A DNA stretch of 64,000 nucleotides from HK1 sp965215295. Lineage in GTDB: Bacteria > Pseudomonadota > Gammaproteobacteria > HK1. Of this stretch, positions 56,203 through 64,000 are shown piece after piece (the stretch's first letter is position 1; every line of letters starts with the position of its first letter). The stretch covers positions 124,001-188,000 of the forward strand of contig OZ244045.1 in NCBI GenBank assembly GCA_965215295.1, written 5' to 3'. The notes below the pieces were generated by a model. That model worked only from the letters and a program-made list of their open reading frames with translations, was not told the origin of the DNA and ran no database searches. Both the position numbers and the translations under genes were made by a program.

Positions 56203-57012
56203 ATGGGATCGTCTCCTTTCCATGATGTCCGCACCCCCGCGGGATTCGAGGATCACGACCCGCAACGCGGCGGTACGGCCACGGAAAACCTTCCGCGTCA
56301 CGTAGCGATCGTGATGGACGGGAGCGGCCGGTGGGCGAGGCATCGCCGGTTGCCTCGCTACGCCGGACATTCCGCCGGCGTCGATGCCGCCAGGGACATC
56401 GTGCTGGGCTGCGGTGAGAGGGGAATCGACGTCCTTACCCTGTTCGCGTTCTCGAGTGAAAACTGGCAACGGCCTCCGGAGGAGGTGGAACGGCTCATGG
56501 GGCTGTTCAGGACCGCCCTCGAGCAGGAGGCCGGCAATCTTCACGAGCACAACGTTCGCCTGCAGATAGTCGGTGATCGTCGGATGCTCAACGACATGTT
56601 GCTGAAGCGCATCGTTCAGGCGGAGGAACTCACACGCCTGAATACGGGCCTGCGGCTGATCGTCGCAATGAACTATGGCGGACGCTGGGACGTGACGGAG
56701 GCATGTCGAAAGATTGCACGCCGGGTTCTCGACGGCGACCTCGACCCGGACGCGATTACCCCCGAACTGGTGGACAAGTCCCTGTCGCTGTCGGAACTGC
56801 CTCCTCCGGACCTGTTCATACGCACCGGTGGAGAGATGCGCGTCAGCAACTTCCTCATCTGGCATCTCGCGTATACCGAACTCTATTTCACGGACACCCT
56901 CTGGCCGGACTTCGACCGGGGATCGTTCGAGACGGCACTGGACGCCTACGCCAGTCGACAACGCCGCTTCGGCCGCATTTCCGAGCAGATAGCTCAGAAT
57001 CGAAAGAGCTGA
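56203..57012 (+). CDS. uppS: Undecaprenyl diphosphate synthase (cis-prenyltransferase)
   Basis: This 269-residue protein makes the C55 lipid carrier for cell-wall and LPS synthesis. The catalytic motif is MDGSGRWA at residues 38-45: the essential Asp is D39, but the almost invariant Asn of MDGNGRWA is Ser41. The FSSENW, RTGGEMRVSNF and AYTELYFTDTLWPDF blocks are normal. It carries an N-terminal extension of about 30 residues. It starts 6 bp after frr. Confidence 0.92.
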   Translation: MGSSPFHDVRTPAGFEDHDPQRGGTATENLPRHVAIVMDGSGRWARHRRLPRYAGHSAGVDAARDIVLGCGERGIDVLTLFAFSSENWQRPPEEVERLMGLFRTALEQEAGNLHEHNVRLQIVGDRRMLNDMLLKRIVQAEELTRLNTGLRLIVAMNYGGRWDVTEACRKIARRVLDGDLDPDAITPELVDKSLSLSELPPPDLFIRTGGEMRVSNFLIWHLAYTELYFTDTLWPDFDRGSFETALDAYASRQRRFGRISEQIAQNRKS

Positions 57013-57212
57013 ACCGATGCCGGTCGTCGAGAGCTGGCTCCGGGGTCCTCGCCTCGTGTGCGCAAGGCGGCCGTGGTTCGGCGGACGCGGGGACCACCGG
57101 CGAGACCGCGCGTCGGTCCTGGCATGCGGGTCCGCAAGGGTCCTCGGCGTGGTGCGGCAAGCGTCGTTCCCGGCCGCCGGGTGTGGGTGGCGGCCGGCCG
57201 GTGTCGACTGAA

Positions 57213-58067
57213 ATGGGGTCTTCGGCCGGTGGTGACAGTCTTCACCGGCGGCTGATGACCGCGGTCGTCGCGCTCCCGATCGTAGTCGCCGCGGTTCTCG
57301 CGCTCCCTGCCGCGAGCCTTGCGCTGGCCTTTGCGTGTATCGCGGTCGGCGCGAGTATCGAGTGGACTCGCATCGCGACGCCGCGGCGGACCGCCGGACA
57401 TGGATTCGCGCTGGTCGTCGCGGGATCGTTGCTGCTGGTGTGGATTGCCGGAACGCAGTGGCTGGGCTGGCTCCACATTCTCTGTGTGGTATCGATTGGA
57501 TGGTGGTGTGTCGCACTCGTGTGGGTCGTCCGGTTCGAGCGCGGCCACGATGTGGAGGCGCTGGACGGTGCGCTCACGAGTGGCGTTGCCGGATGGATGG
57601 TCATCGTTCCGGCCTGGGCGGGACTGGTATACGTCCACGCTTCCGGGGAGGACGGTCCGCTGCGAGTGCTGTTCATTCTCCTCGTGGTGTGGGCAGCCGA
57701 CACCGGTGCGTATTTCGCAGGGCGCAGGTTCGGTGCTCGCAAGCTCGCCGCACGTGCGAGTCCGGGCAAATCGGTCGAAGGTGCGGCAGGTGGAATGGCG
57801 GCGGTCGCGATGCTCGGAATCGCCACCGGACTGTGGTTGCAGCTTCCGGCGGTGCATGTGGCGTTGCTCACTTTGCTGTGCGTGGCGGCCGGTGCGCTGT
57901 CGGTGCTCGGCGACCTCATGGAGAGCCTGGTCAAGCGGAGGTCGGGGGTGAAGGACAGCGGAACCCTTTTCCCGGGACACGGCGGCATTCTCGATCGCAT
58001 GGACAGCCTGACCGCCGCTGCTCCCGCGTTCGCGATCGGTTTCGACATTCTCGGAACGCTGCGATGA
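57213..58067 (+). CDS. cdsA: Phosphatidate cytidylyltransferase
   Basis: This 284-residue inner-membrane enzyme forms CDP-diacylglycerol. It has seven to eight hydrophobic helices, and the CdsA signature SLVKRRSGVKDSGTLFPGHG followed by GILDRMD lies near the C-terminus. The start is uncertain: ATG at 57213 is used, with GTG 57201 and ATG 57255 possible. The 200 bp between uppS and this start are GC-rich with no separate gene recognised. The stop overlaps the dxr start (ATGA). Confidence 0.88.
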   Translation: MGSSAGGDSLHRRLMTAVVALPIVVAAVLALPAASLALAFACIAVGASIEWTRIATPRRTAGHGFALVVAGSLLLVWIAGTQWLGWLHILCVVSIGWWCVALVWVVRFERGHDVEALDGALTSGVAGWMVIVPAWAGLVYVHASGEDGPLRVLFILLVVWAADTGAYFAGRRFGARKLAARASPGKSVEGAAGGMAAVAMLGIATGLWLQLPAVHVALLTLLCVAAGALSVLGDLMESLVKRRSGVKDSGTLFPGHGGILDRMDSLTAAAPAFAIGFDILGTLR

Positions 58068-59242
58068 AACGGTTGGCGGTGTTCGGGTCGACCGGCTCGA
58101 TAGGAGTCAGCACGCTCGACGTCGTGTCGCGCAATCCCGCCCGTTACGAAGTCGTCGCCCTCACTGCGCACTCGAAACACGACCGGCTGGCTGCGCAGTG
58201 CCGGCGCTGGCGGCCTCGTTTCGCGGTCATGTCGGACGAGTCCGCGGCCGCGCGGCTCGCCGCGGTCCTTTCTGCGGACGTGCCGGACACCGAGGTGCTC
58301 GCCGGCACCTCGGGGCTCGTGCAAGTCGCGGAACACCCGGACGTCGACCATGTCGTGGCGGCAATCGTGGGCGGAGCCGGCCTGATGCCTTCGCTCGCGG
58401 CGGCGCGGTCCGGGAAACGCATCCTGCTCGCCAACAAGGAGGCGTTGGTGATGTCGGGCCGGCTGTTCATGGACGCGGTACGCGAGGGCGGCGCGGAACT
58501 CCTGCCCATCGACAGCGAGCACAATGCAATTTTCCAGTGCATGCCCGCCGTGGTACCGGGCGGAGGCCGGCGGGGAGTGCGCCGCATCCTGTTGACAGGC
58601 TCGGGGGGACCGTTTCGGGCGCGAGCTCCCGACTCGTTGCACTCCGTGACGCCGGACGATGCGTGTGCGCATCCGAACTGGTCCATGGGACGCAAGATAT
58701 CCATCGATTCGTCGACGATGATGAACAAGGGACTGGAGGTGATCGAGGCGTGCTGGCTTTTCGACACCGCACCCCGGTCGGTGGAGGTGGTGATCCATCC
58801 GCAGAGCGTCGTACACTCGATGGTCGAGTACGAGGACGGATCGGTGCTCGCGCAACTCGGCAATCCGGACATGAGGACACCGATTGCCCACGCACTCGCA
58901 TGGCCCGATCGCATCGCATCCGGCGTCGAGCCGCTCGATCTGGTACGCATCTCGCGCCTCGACTTCCAGGCCCCGGACTTCGATCGGTTTCCATGCCTCC
59001 GGCTCGGTTTCGAGGCGGCGGAGGCCGGCGGAGCGGCGCCGGCGGCGCTGAACGCCGCCAACGAGCTCGCGGTGGACGCATTCCTGAACCGGCGCCTGCG
59101 GTTCACCCGGATCGCCCATGTTGCCGAGGCGACGGTCACGGCATGCGCCGGGGACGAGCCGCGTACGCTCGACGACGTGCTGGAACTCGACCGCCTGGCG
59201 CGGGTGCGGGCCGCTGAATTCATAGAGGCGATGCCGGACTGA
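58064..59242 (+). CDS. dxr: 1-deoxy-D-xylulose 5-phosphate reductoisomerase
   Basis: This 392-residue protein catalyses the second step of the MEP isoprenoid pathway, feeding UppS. The NADPH-binding start is LAVFGSTGSIGVSTLDV, metal and substrate binding is seen in LLPIDSEHNAIFQ, and GRKISIDSSTMMNKGLEVIE is typical. It overlaps cdsA by four bases. Confidence 0.95.
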   Translation: MKRLAVFGSTGSIGVSTLDVVSRNPARYEVVALTAHSKHDRLAAQCRRWRPRFAVMSDESAAARLAAVLSADVPDTEVLAGTSGLVQVAEHPDVDHVVAAIVGGAGLMPSLAAARSGKRILLANKEALVMSGRLFMDAVREGGAELLPIDSEHNAIFQCMPAVVPGGGRRGVRRILLTGSGGPFRARAPDSLHSVTPDDACAHPNWSMGRKISIDSSTMMNKGLEVIEACWLFDTAPRSVEVVIHPQSVVHSMVEYEDGSVLAQLGNPDMRTPIAHALAWPDRIASGVEPLDLVRISRLDFQAPDFDRFPCLRLGFEAAEAGGAAPAALNAANELAVDAFLNRRLRFTRIAHVAEATVTACAGDEPRTLDDVLELDRLARVRAAEFIEAMPD

Positions 59243-59276
59243 TTGTCCGCCGTGCGCCTGGCATCCTGAAGGGACC

Positions 59277-60644
59277 ATGGACATTCTCTATTCGGTCATT
59301 GCGTTCGTCGTCGCGCTGGGCGTGCTCGTGACGATCCATGAGTTCGGCCACTTCTGGGTGGCGCGACGGCTCGGGGTCAAGGTGCTCACGTTCTCCGTCG
59401 GCTTCGGACGCGCGTTGTGGTCTCACCGGTCCGGTCGTGACGGGACCGAGTACGTGATCGCCATGATTCCGCTCGGGGGCTACGTGAAGATGCTCGACGA
59501 GTCGGAAGGGAACGTGGCGGAGCACGAGCGTCACCGGGCGTTCAACCGCCAGCCGCTTTCGACGCGGGTCGCAGTCGTCGTCGCGGGTCCCGCGTTCAAT
59601 TTCCTGTTTGCAATCGTCGCCTACTGGTGCATGTACATGATCGGCGTCGACGGACTGCGTCCGATCGTGGCCGATACGGCGCCCGGCTCCGTCGCGGAGC
59701 GGGCCGGGTTTCAGCCCGGTGACGAGATGGAGTCGGTACGAGGGAAGGCGGTGAAGACCTGGCAGTCGGCCGTGCAGGCGATCGTTGCCGCTTCGCTCGA
59801 CGACGGACGAATCGAGGTCGGAGTCGTCGATGCCGCGCGCGACCGGCGGGAACGGGTCATCGACCTGGGCATGATCGTCGTGGACGACCTGACCCGGGGC
59901 CGGTTCTTCGAGCGGCTCGGGCTCACTCCGGCGCGGCCGTCGCTCCCGGCCGTGATCGGCCAGGTGGAGGCGGGACGGCCGGCGGAACGAGACGGTCTGC
60001 GCCCGGGCGATCGAGTGGTGCAGGCGGCAGGACGGGAGATACGAAGCTGGTCGGACCTGGTGTACATCGTGCGCATGCATCCGGGAGAGGCGTTCGATGT
60101 CGTGCTCGACCGCGTCGGCGCCAGATTGAAGATTCGACTGACTCCCGATGCCGAGCCGGCCGCCGACGGCTCCCGCCATGGCCGGATAGGCGCCGGCGTG
60201 AGGGAGCCGGATGGCCTCGTCGACCGCTACTACGTCACCGAGCGTCACGACCCTTGGTCGGCGCTCGTCGAGGGATTCGTGAAGACCGGCGAGGTTTCGG
60301 TCCTCACGCTGCGCATGATGTGGAAAATGGTGCTCCTGGAGGTGTCGATCGAGAACCTGAGCGGGCCCGTCGGCATTGCCGAGTATGCAGGAGCGTCCGC
60401 GCGGTTCGGACTCTCGCGTTTTCTCGAGTTCCTGGGAATCGTCAGCGTGAGCCTCGGAATTCTCAACCTGCTGCCCATCCCGTTGCTCGACGGCGGACAC
60501 CTGCTGTATTACGCGGTAGAATTCTTCCGTGGCCGCCCGGTGTCGGAGACCACCCGATTCGTGGGGCAACGGGTGGGGATCACCCTGCTCGTCGGCCTGA
60601 TGGGGCTTGCACTCTACAATGACCTTGCACGCCTGCTGGGATAG
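59277..60644 (+). CDS. rseP: RseP site-2 metalloprotease
   Basis: This 455-residue inner-membrane zinc protease cleaves anti-sigma factors in the envelope stress response. HEFGH (residues 21-25) supplies zinc ligands in the first helix. Two PDZ-like stretches follow (DTAPGSVAERAGFQPGDE and VEAGRPAERDGLRPGDR), and the third ligand lies in LLPIPLLDGGHLLYY. A 34-bp gap separates it from dxr. Confidence 0.93.
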   Translation: MDILYSVIAFVVALGVLVTIHEFGHFWVARRLGVKVLTFSVGFGRALWSHRSGRDGTEYVIAMIPLGGYVKMLDESEGNVAEHERHRAFNRQPLSTRVAVVVAGPAFNFLFAIVAYWCMYMIGVDGLRPIVADTAPGSVAERAGFQPGDEMESVRGKAVKTWQSAVQAIVAASLDDGRIEVGVVDAARDRRERVIDLGMIVVDDLTRGRFFERLGLTPARPSLPAVIGQVEAGRPAERDGLRPGDRVVQAAGREIRSWSDLVYIVRMHPGEAFDVVLDRVGARLKIRLTPDAEPAADGSRHGRIGAGVREPDGLVDRYYVTERHDPWSALVEGFVKTGEVSVLTLRMMWKMVLLEVSIENLSGPVGIAEYAGASARFGLSRFLEFLGIVSVSLGILNLLPIPLLDGGHLLYYAVEFFRGRPVSETTRFVGQRVGITLLVGLMGLALYNDLARLLG

Positions 60645-60682
60645 CGTCTGATGAGGACCCGCCAGGCGGCAGTCGATCACTG

Positions 60683-62977
60683 GTGGCGACATTGATCCGT
60701 TTGTGCATTGTCCTCGCCGCGCTCCTGCATTGGGCCGTGGCGCGGACCGCCGCGGCCGACGACGCATTCGTCGTCAAGGACATCCGTCTGGAGGGCCTTC
60801 AGCGGATCACCGCCGGCGCCGTATTCAACTACCTTCCCATCGACGTCGGAGACACCGTCGACGGCACGCGCACCGCCGGGGCCGTCCGGGCGTTGTTCGG
60901 GACCGGATTCTTCCGGGACGTGCGGCTTGAACGCGATGGCGAGACGCTCGTCGTTGCGGTGGTCGAACGACCTTCCATCGGCAGCATCGAGTTCACCGGC
61001 AACGAAGACCTCGGGACCGAGGACCTCATGCTCGCCCTCGAGCGGATGGGTTTCGCCCAAGGGCGCGTCTTCAATCGTTCGATTTTCGAACAGGTGAAGC
61101 AGGAGCTGCATCGCACGTACTTTGCGGCAGGCAAGTACGGCGCGCAGGTCACGGGCACGGTGACGCCGCTCGAACGCAACCGCGTCGCGGTCGAGTTCGA
61201 GATCTCGGAGGGCGTCGTCGCGAAGATCCGGCAGATCAACATCGTGGGAAACGCCGCATTCGACGACGACGATTTGCTGGATGACTTCGAACTCGACACG
61301 ACGGGGTTCTTCTCCTTCATCTCGCGCTCGGACCGGTACTCCAAACCGAAGCTCGCGGCCGATCTGGAAACGCTGCGTTCCTTCTATCTCGACAAGGGTT
61401 TCGTCAATTTCGACATCGACTCGACCCAGGTATCAATCACGCCCGACAAGGAAGACGTCCACATCACCATCAATATCACCGAGGGTCGCCGCTACGTCGT
61501 ACGCGACATTTACCTGCAGGGCACCCTGATCGTTCCGGAAGAAGAGCTCTTCGATCTCGTCACCGTCGTTCAAGGCGAGGGGCTTTCACGCAAGGACGTC
61601 ACCGAGGCCGCGCGCCGCATCGGCAGCCGGCTCGGCAACGAAGGCTACTCTTTCGCCAACGTCAACGCGGTGCCCGAGATCGACGAGGCCGAGCAGAAGG
61701 TCGACCTGACGTTTTTCGTCGATCCCGGCCAGCGGATATACGTACGGCGCATCAACTTCAAGGGCAACGCCAAGACACGCGATGAAGTGCTGCGCCGCGA
61801 AATGCGGCAGATGGAGAGCGCATGGATATCCACCGAAGCGATCGAGCGGTCCAAGGTACGCCTGGATCGTCTCGGCTTCTTCGAGTCGGTGGAGGTCGAG
61901 ACTCCCGCGGTGCCGGGCGCCTCCGATCAGGTCGACGTCGATTTCACGGCGGTCGAGAGGCCATCGGGCAATCTGTGGCTCAGCGCCGGGTACTCCGATT
62001 CGCAAGGGACCGTGTTCGACATCAGCGTGACGGAGGAGAACATCTTCGGAACCGGCAACCGCCTCAGAGCGTCGTTCAACACCAGCACCGTCAGTCGAGA
62101 CATCTCCTTATCGTGGTACGACCCGTACTGGACCATCGATGGTGTGAGCCGGAACATCGAAGTCTACAATCGCCGCAAGGACGCAAGCGACGCGAATCTG
62201 GCCGACTACGACCTGGACCAGATCGGAGCCGGGGTGACGCTCGGAATTCCGATCTCCGAGCTCGTTCGCGTCAGCGTGGGCCTGAATGCAGAGCAGACCG
62301 ACTTTCTCGTCGGTGCGTCCGCTTCCGAGGAGATCCGGGAATTCCACGAAGAGAGCGGCGGAGAGTACTTCACATTGCTGGTCACCGGAGCTTGGGCACA
62401 AGACAGCCGCAACAGTCGATTCCTGCCTACCAGGGGCAGCCTGAGCCGGTTGAGCGCCGAGATCACGGTGCCCGGCAGCGATCTCACGTACTACAAGTTG
62501 TTTGCACGTCACCAGAGACTGCTCCCGCTGTCGGGGGACGTCGTGCTCGTGCTGGATGGCGAAGTCGGCTACGGAGACGGCTTCGGCGGCACCAGCGAGC
62601 TTCCCTTGACGGAGAACTTCTTCGCCGGCGGGCTCCGATCGGTACGTGGTTTCAGTGCGAATTCGCTCGGCCCGCGCGACGAGTTCGATGAGCCGCTCGG
62701 CGGCAATCTCAAGATTGTCGGAACCGCTGAAGTCGTTCTCCCGCTTCCGTTCGCGACAGATTCGCGCACGTTCCGGATCACGGGTTTTCTCGACGCCGGA
62801 AACGTGTATGGTCCGGAGGAGAGTTTCGACCTCGACGAGCTCCGGTATTCGACCGGAATCGCCGCAATCTGGCTGTCTCCCATCGGGCCTCTGACCATGA
62901 GTCTCGCAAGGGCGCTCAGGACTCGTGAGGGCGATTCGACGGATGGATTCCAACTTACATTCGGGACGAGTTTCTAG
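60683..62977 (+). CDS. bamA: BamA outer-membrane protein assembly factor
   Basis: In this 764-residue protein, a signal peptide (LIRLCIVLAALLHWAVARTAAA) is followed by five POTRA domains (about 25-420) and an Omp85 barrel. The barrel carries the conserved L6 motif in FFAGGLRSVRGFSANSLGPRD (VRGF) and ends in GTSF. It inserts beta-barrels such as the giant protein at the window start. The start is GTG at 60683, with weak ribosome-site support. Confidence 0.93.
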   Translation: MATLIRLCIVLAALLHWAVARTAAADDAFVVKDIRLEGLQRITAGAVFNYLPIDVGDTVDGTRTAGAVRALFGTGFFRDVRLERDGETLVVAVVERPSIGSIEFTGNEDLGTEDLMLALERMGFAQGRVFNRSIFEQVKQELHRTYFAAGKYGAQVTGTVTPLERNRVAVEFEISEGVVAKIRQINIVGNAAFDDDDLLDDFELDTTGFFSFISRSDRYSKPKLAADLETLRSFYLDKGFVNFDIDSTQVSITPDKEDVHITINITEGRRYVVRDIYLQGTLIVPEEELFDLVTVVQGEGLSRKDVTEAARRIGSRLGNEGYSFANVNAVPEIDEAEQKVDLTFFVDPGQRIYVRRINFKGNAKTRDEVLRREMRQMESAWISTEAIERSKVRLDRLGFFESVEVETPAVPGASDQVDVDFTAVERPSGNLWLSAGYSDSQGTVFDISVTEENIFGTGNRLRASFNTSTVSRDISLSWYDPYWTIDGVSRNIEVYNRRKDASDANLADYDLDQIGAGVTLGIPISELVRVSVGLNAEQTDFLVGASASEEIREFHEESGGEYFTLLVTGAWAQDSRNSRFLPTRGSLSRLSAEITVPGSDLTYYKLFARHQRLLPLSGDVVLVLDGEVGYGDGFGGTSELPLTENFFAGGLRSVRGFSANSLGPRDEFDEPLGGNLKIVGTAEVVLPLPFATDSRTFRITGFLDAGNVYGPEESFDLDELRYSTGIAAIWLSPIGPLTMSLARALRTREGDSTDGFQLTFGTSF

Positions 62978-62979
62978 TC

Positions 62980-63522
62980 ATGCATGCATACAAAAAGTAT
63001 CGGCGAGTCGTGGCCCGCGTCGGCTTGTCGGGGTTCATGTTCGCCTGCGCCCTTCAGGCGCATGCCGCGGACTTCAAGGTGGGTTTCGTCAACGTCGCGA
63101 TCGTGCTCGATCAGGCGCCGCAGGCTGCCCAAGCCCAGGCCCGTATCGAGCGTGAATTTGCGCCGAGGGACCAGGAGATCCTGGATCAGCAACAGCGTAT
63201 CAGGGAACTTGAAGACAGGCTCGTCAAGAATACGGCGGTTCTGTCGGACAGCGAGCGTGAACGCCGGAGGGCCGAGCTTCGGCAGCTCAAGCGCGAGTTG
63301 CGGCGCTCCCAGGAAGAGTTTCGCGAGGACCTGAACCTGCGGAGGAGCCAGGAACTCAGTGCATTGCAGCGAATGGTGACCGAAGTGATCCAGGATATGG
63401 CGAACGCGGAAGAATATGACCTGATCATGACCGATGGCGTCGTCTTCGCGGGCGACAAGGTCAACATCACGAAGCGCGTCATCGAGGTCCTGAAGTCCGA
63501 CTTCAAGAAATCGGACGAATGA
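62980..63522 (+). CDS. skp: Skp/OmpH periplasmic chaperone
   Basis: This 180-residue protein has a signal peptide ending near LQAHAA, then DFKVGFVNVAIVLDQAPQ, and a long charged coiled coil (residues about 50-130) typical of the jellyfish-like Skp trimer. It starts two bases after the bamA stop. It carries unfolded outer-membrane proteins to BAM. Confidence 0.92.
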   Translation: MHAYKKYRRVVARVGLSGFMFACALQAHAADFKVGFVNVAIVLDQAPQAAQAQARIEREFAPRDQEILDQQQRIRELEDRLVKNTAVLSDSERERRRAELRQLKRELRRSQEEFREDLNLRRSQELSALQRMVTEVIQDMANAEEYDLIMTDGVVFAGDKVNITKRVIEVLKSDFKKSDE

Positions 63523-63547
63523 CCGGCCACGCCGAGGAAGCCGTGCG

Positions 63548-64000
63548 TTGAGCTATCGTCTCGGGGATCTTGCCGAGCGCATCGGGGCCGGGCTGTTCGG
63601 CGATCCCGATGTCGTCATCGACCAAGTTGCCCCCCTGGACGCGGCAGGGCCGAGTGCGGTCACGTTCCTTTCGAACCGGCGCTACCGGCCATACCTGGAC
63701 AGTACGCAAGCTGGCGCAGTGATACTGGGGCCGGAATTCGCGGACGCATGCCCGGTGCCGGCGCTGGTGCTCGACAATCCGTACCTGGGCTATGCACGTG
63801 CCGCCACGTTGCTGTCGCCACCGGACGAAGCGGTATCCGGCATCGCCCCGAGCGCCGTCGTCCATCCGGACGCCATCGTGGCGCCGGGCGCATCGGTCGG
63901 CGCCCACTGCGTGATCGAAGCCGGTGCGAGAATCGAAGCCGGGACGGCTCTCGGCGCCGGTTCGTTCCTCGGCCGGGGTTCGACCATCGGTCCGCACGGG
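63548..64000 (+). CDS. lpxD: LpxD, UDP-3-O-acylglucosamine N-acyltransferase (3' end outside window)
   Basis: The first 151 residues of the lipid A enzyme are present. The N-terminal uridine-binding domain (LSYRLGDLAERIGAGLFGD, VTFLSNRRY) leads into left-handed beta-helix hexapeptides (IAPSAVVHPDAIVAPGASVG). TTG at 63548 is the only suitable start, with GAGGAAG upstream. It follows skp, as in gammaproteobacteria. Confidence 0.9.
   Translation, partial: MSYRLGDLAERIGAGLFGDPDVVIDQVAPLDAAGPSAVTFLSNRRYRPYLDSTQAGAVILGPEFADACPVPALVLDNPYLGYARAATLLSPPDEAVSGIAPSAVVHPDAIVAPGASVGAHCVIEAGARIEAGTALGAGSFLGRGSTIGPHG

Noticed and set aside
63519..63551. Ten-codon frame between skp and lpxD
   Set aside because: It is too short and overlaps the skp stop and the lpxD ribosome site; it may couple translation but is not supported as a gene.

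Overview
The window is about 64 kb of GC-rich DNA, most likely from a gammaproteobacterium. The best evidence is the right end, where map diverges from rpsB-tsf-pyrH-frr-uppS-cdsA-dxr-rseP-bamA-skp-lpxD. This is the classical gammaproteobacterial order, and it shows a Gram-negative envelope with BAM, LPS and the MEP isoprenoid route. The order or genus cannot be read from the sequence; no rRNA or tRNA was seen.

Layout. (1) 1-19.8 kb: one enormous open reading frame, already open at the left edge. It is built of Calx-beta-like repeats and ends in an autotransporter-type beta-barrel, so it is probably a giant surface adhesin. Its DNA is a hierarchical repeat: modules of about 110 residues pair into 681-bp units, and these group into a near-identical 3,057-bp higher-order repeat. 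(2) 20-28.4 kb: an accessory patchwork. It holds a UbiD-family decarboxylase whose tail is coded by a 31-bp minisatellite, an IS3 remnant, a RES/Xre toxin-antitoxin pair, an M24 creatinase-like protein, two AAA ATPases (one of the DUF4143 class behind four 23-bp direct repeats), a VOC protein, and stubs of rsmE and hsdR. (3) 28.3-37.7 kb: an AddAB-like helicase/nuclease operon whose addB-like gene is split by an insertion element. (4) 38-42 kb: a Fic protein and an SxtJ / DUF5989 / carbamoyltransferase module. (5) 42.2-51.5 kb: a nest of insertion sequences. An IS481-like transposase gene is split by an IS3-like element, which is itself split by the same 3,411-bp element found in addB. A second copy of that element cuts off the 3' end of the IS481-like gene. 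(6) 51.5-64 kb: the housekeeping block.

The 3,411-bp element occurs three times, at 32570-35980 (+), 42206-45616 (-) and 47179-50589 (+). It codes for a zinc-ribbon-like protein, a DD35E rve-type transposase and an ExeA/TnsC-like AAA ATPase. Only the third copy keeps a clean 7-bp target duplication, and removing it restores the IS3 orfA frame. Removing the IS3 element with its 3-bp duplication (GCG) restores the IS481-like frame. The order of insertion can therefore be read directly from the sequence.

The housekeeping genes are tightly packed, several overlapping by 1-4 bases, and probably form one or a few transcription units behind a promoter and structured leader before rpsB. The S2 protein carries an unusual C-terminal tail of about 185 residues, mostly hexapeptide repeats. 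Three unrelated genes here (the giant adhesin, ubiD and rpsB) end in, or consist of, expanded GC-rich tandem repeats.
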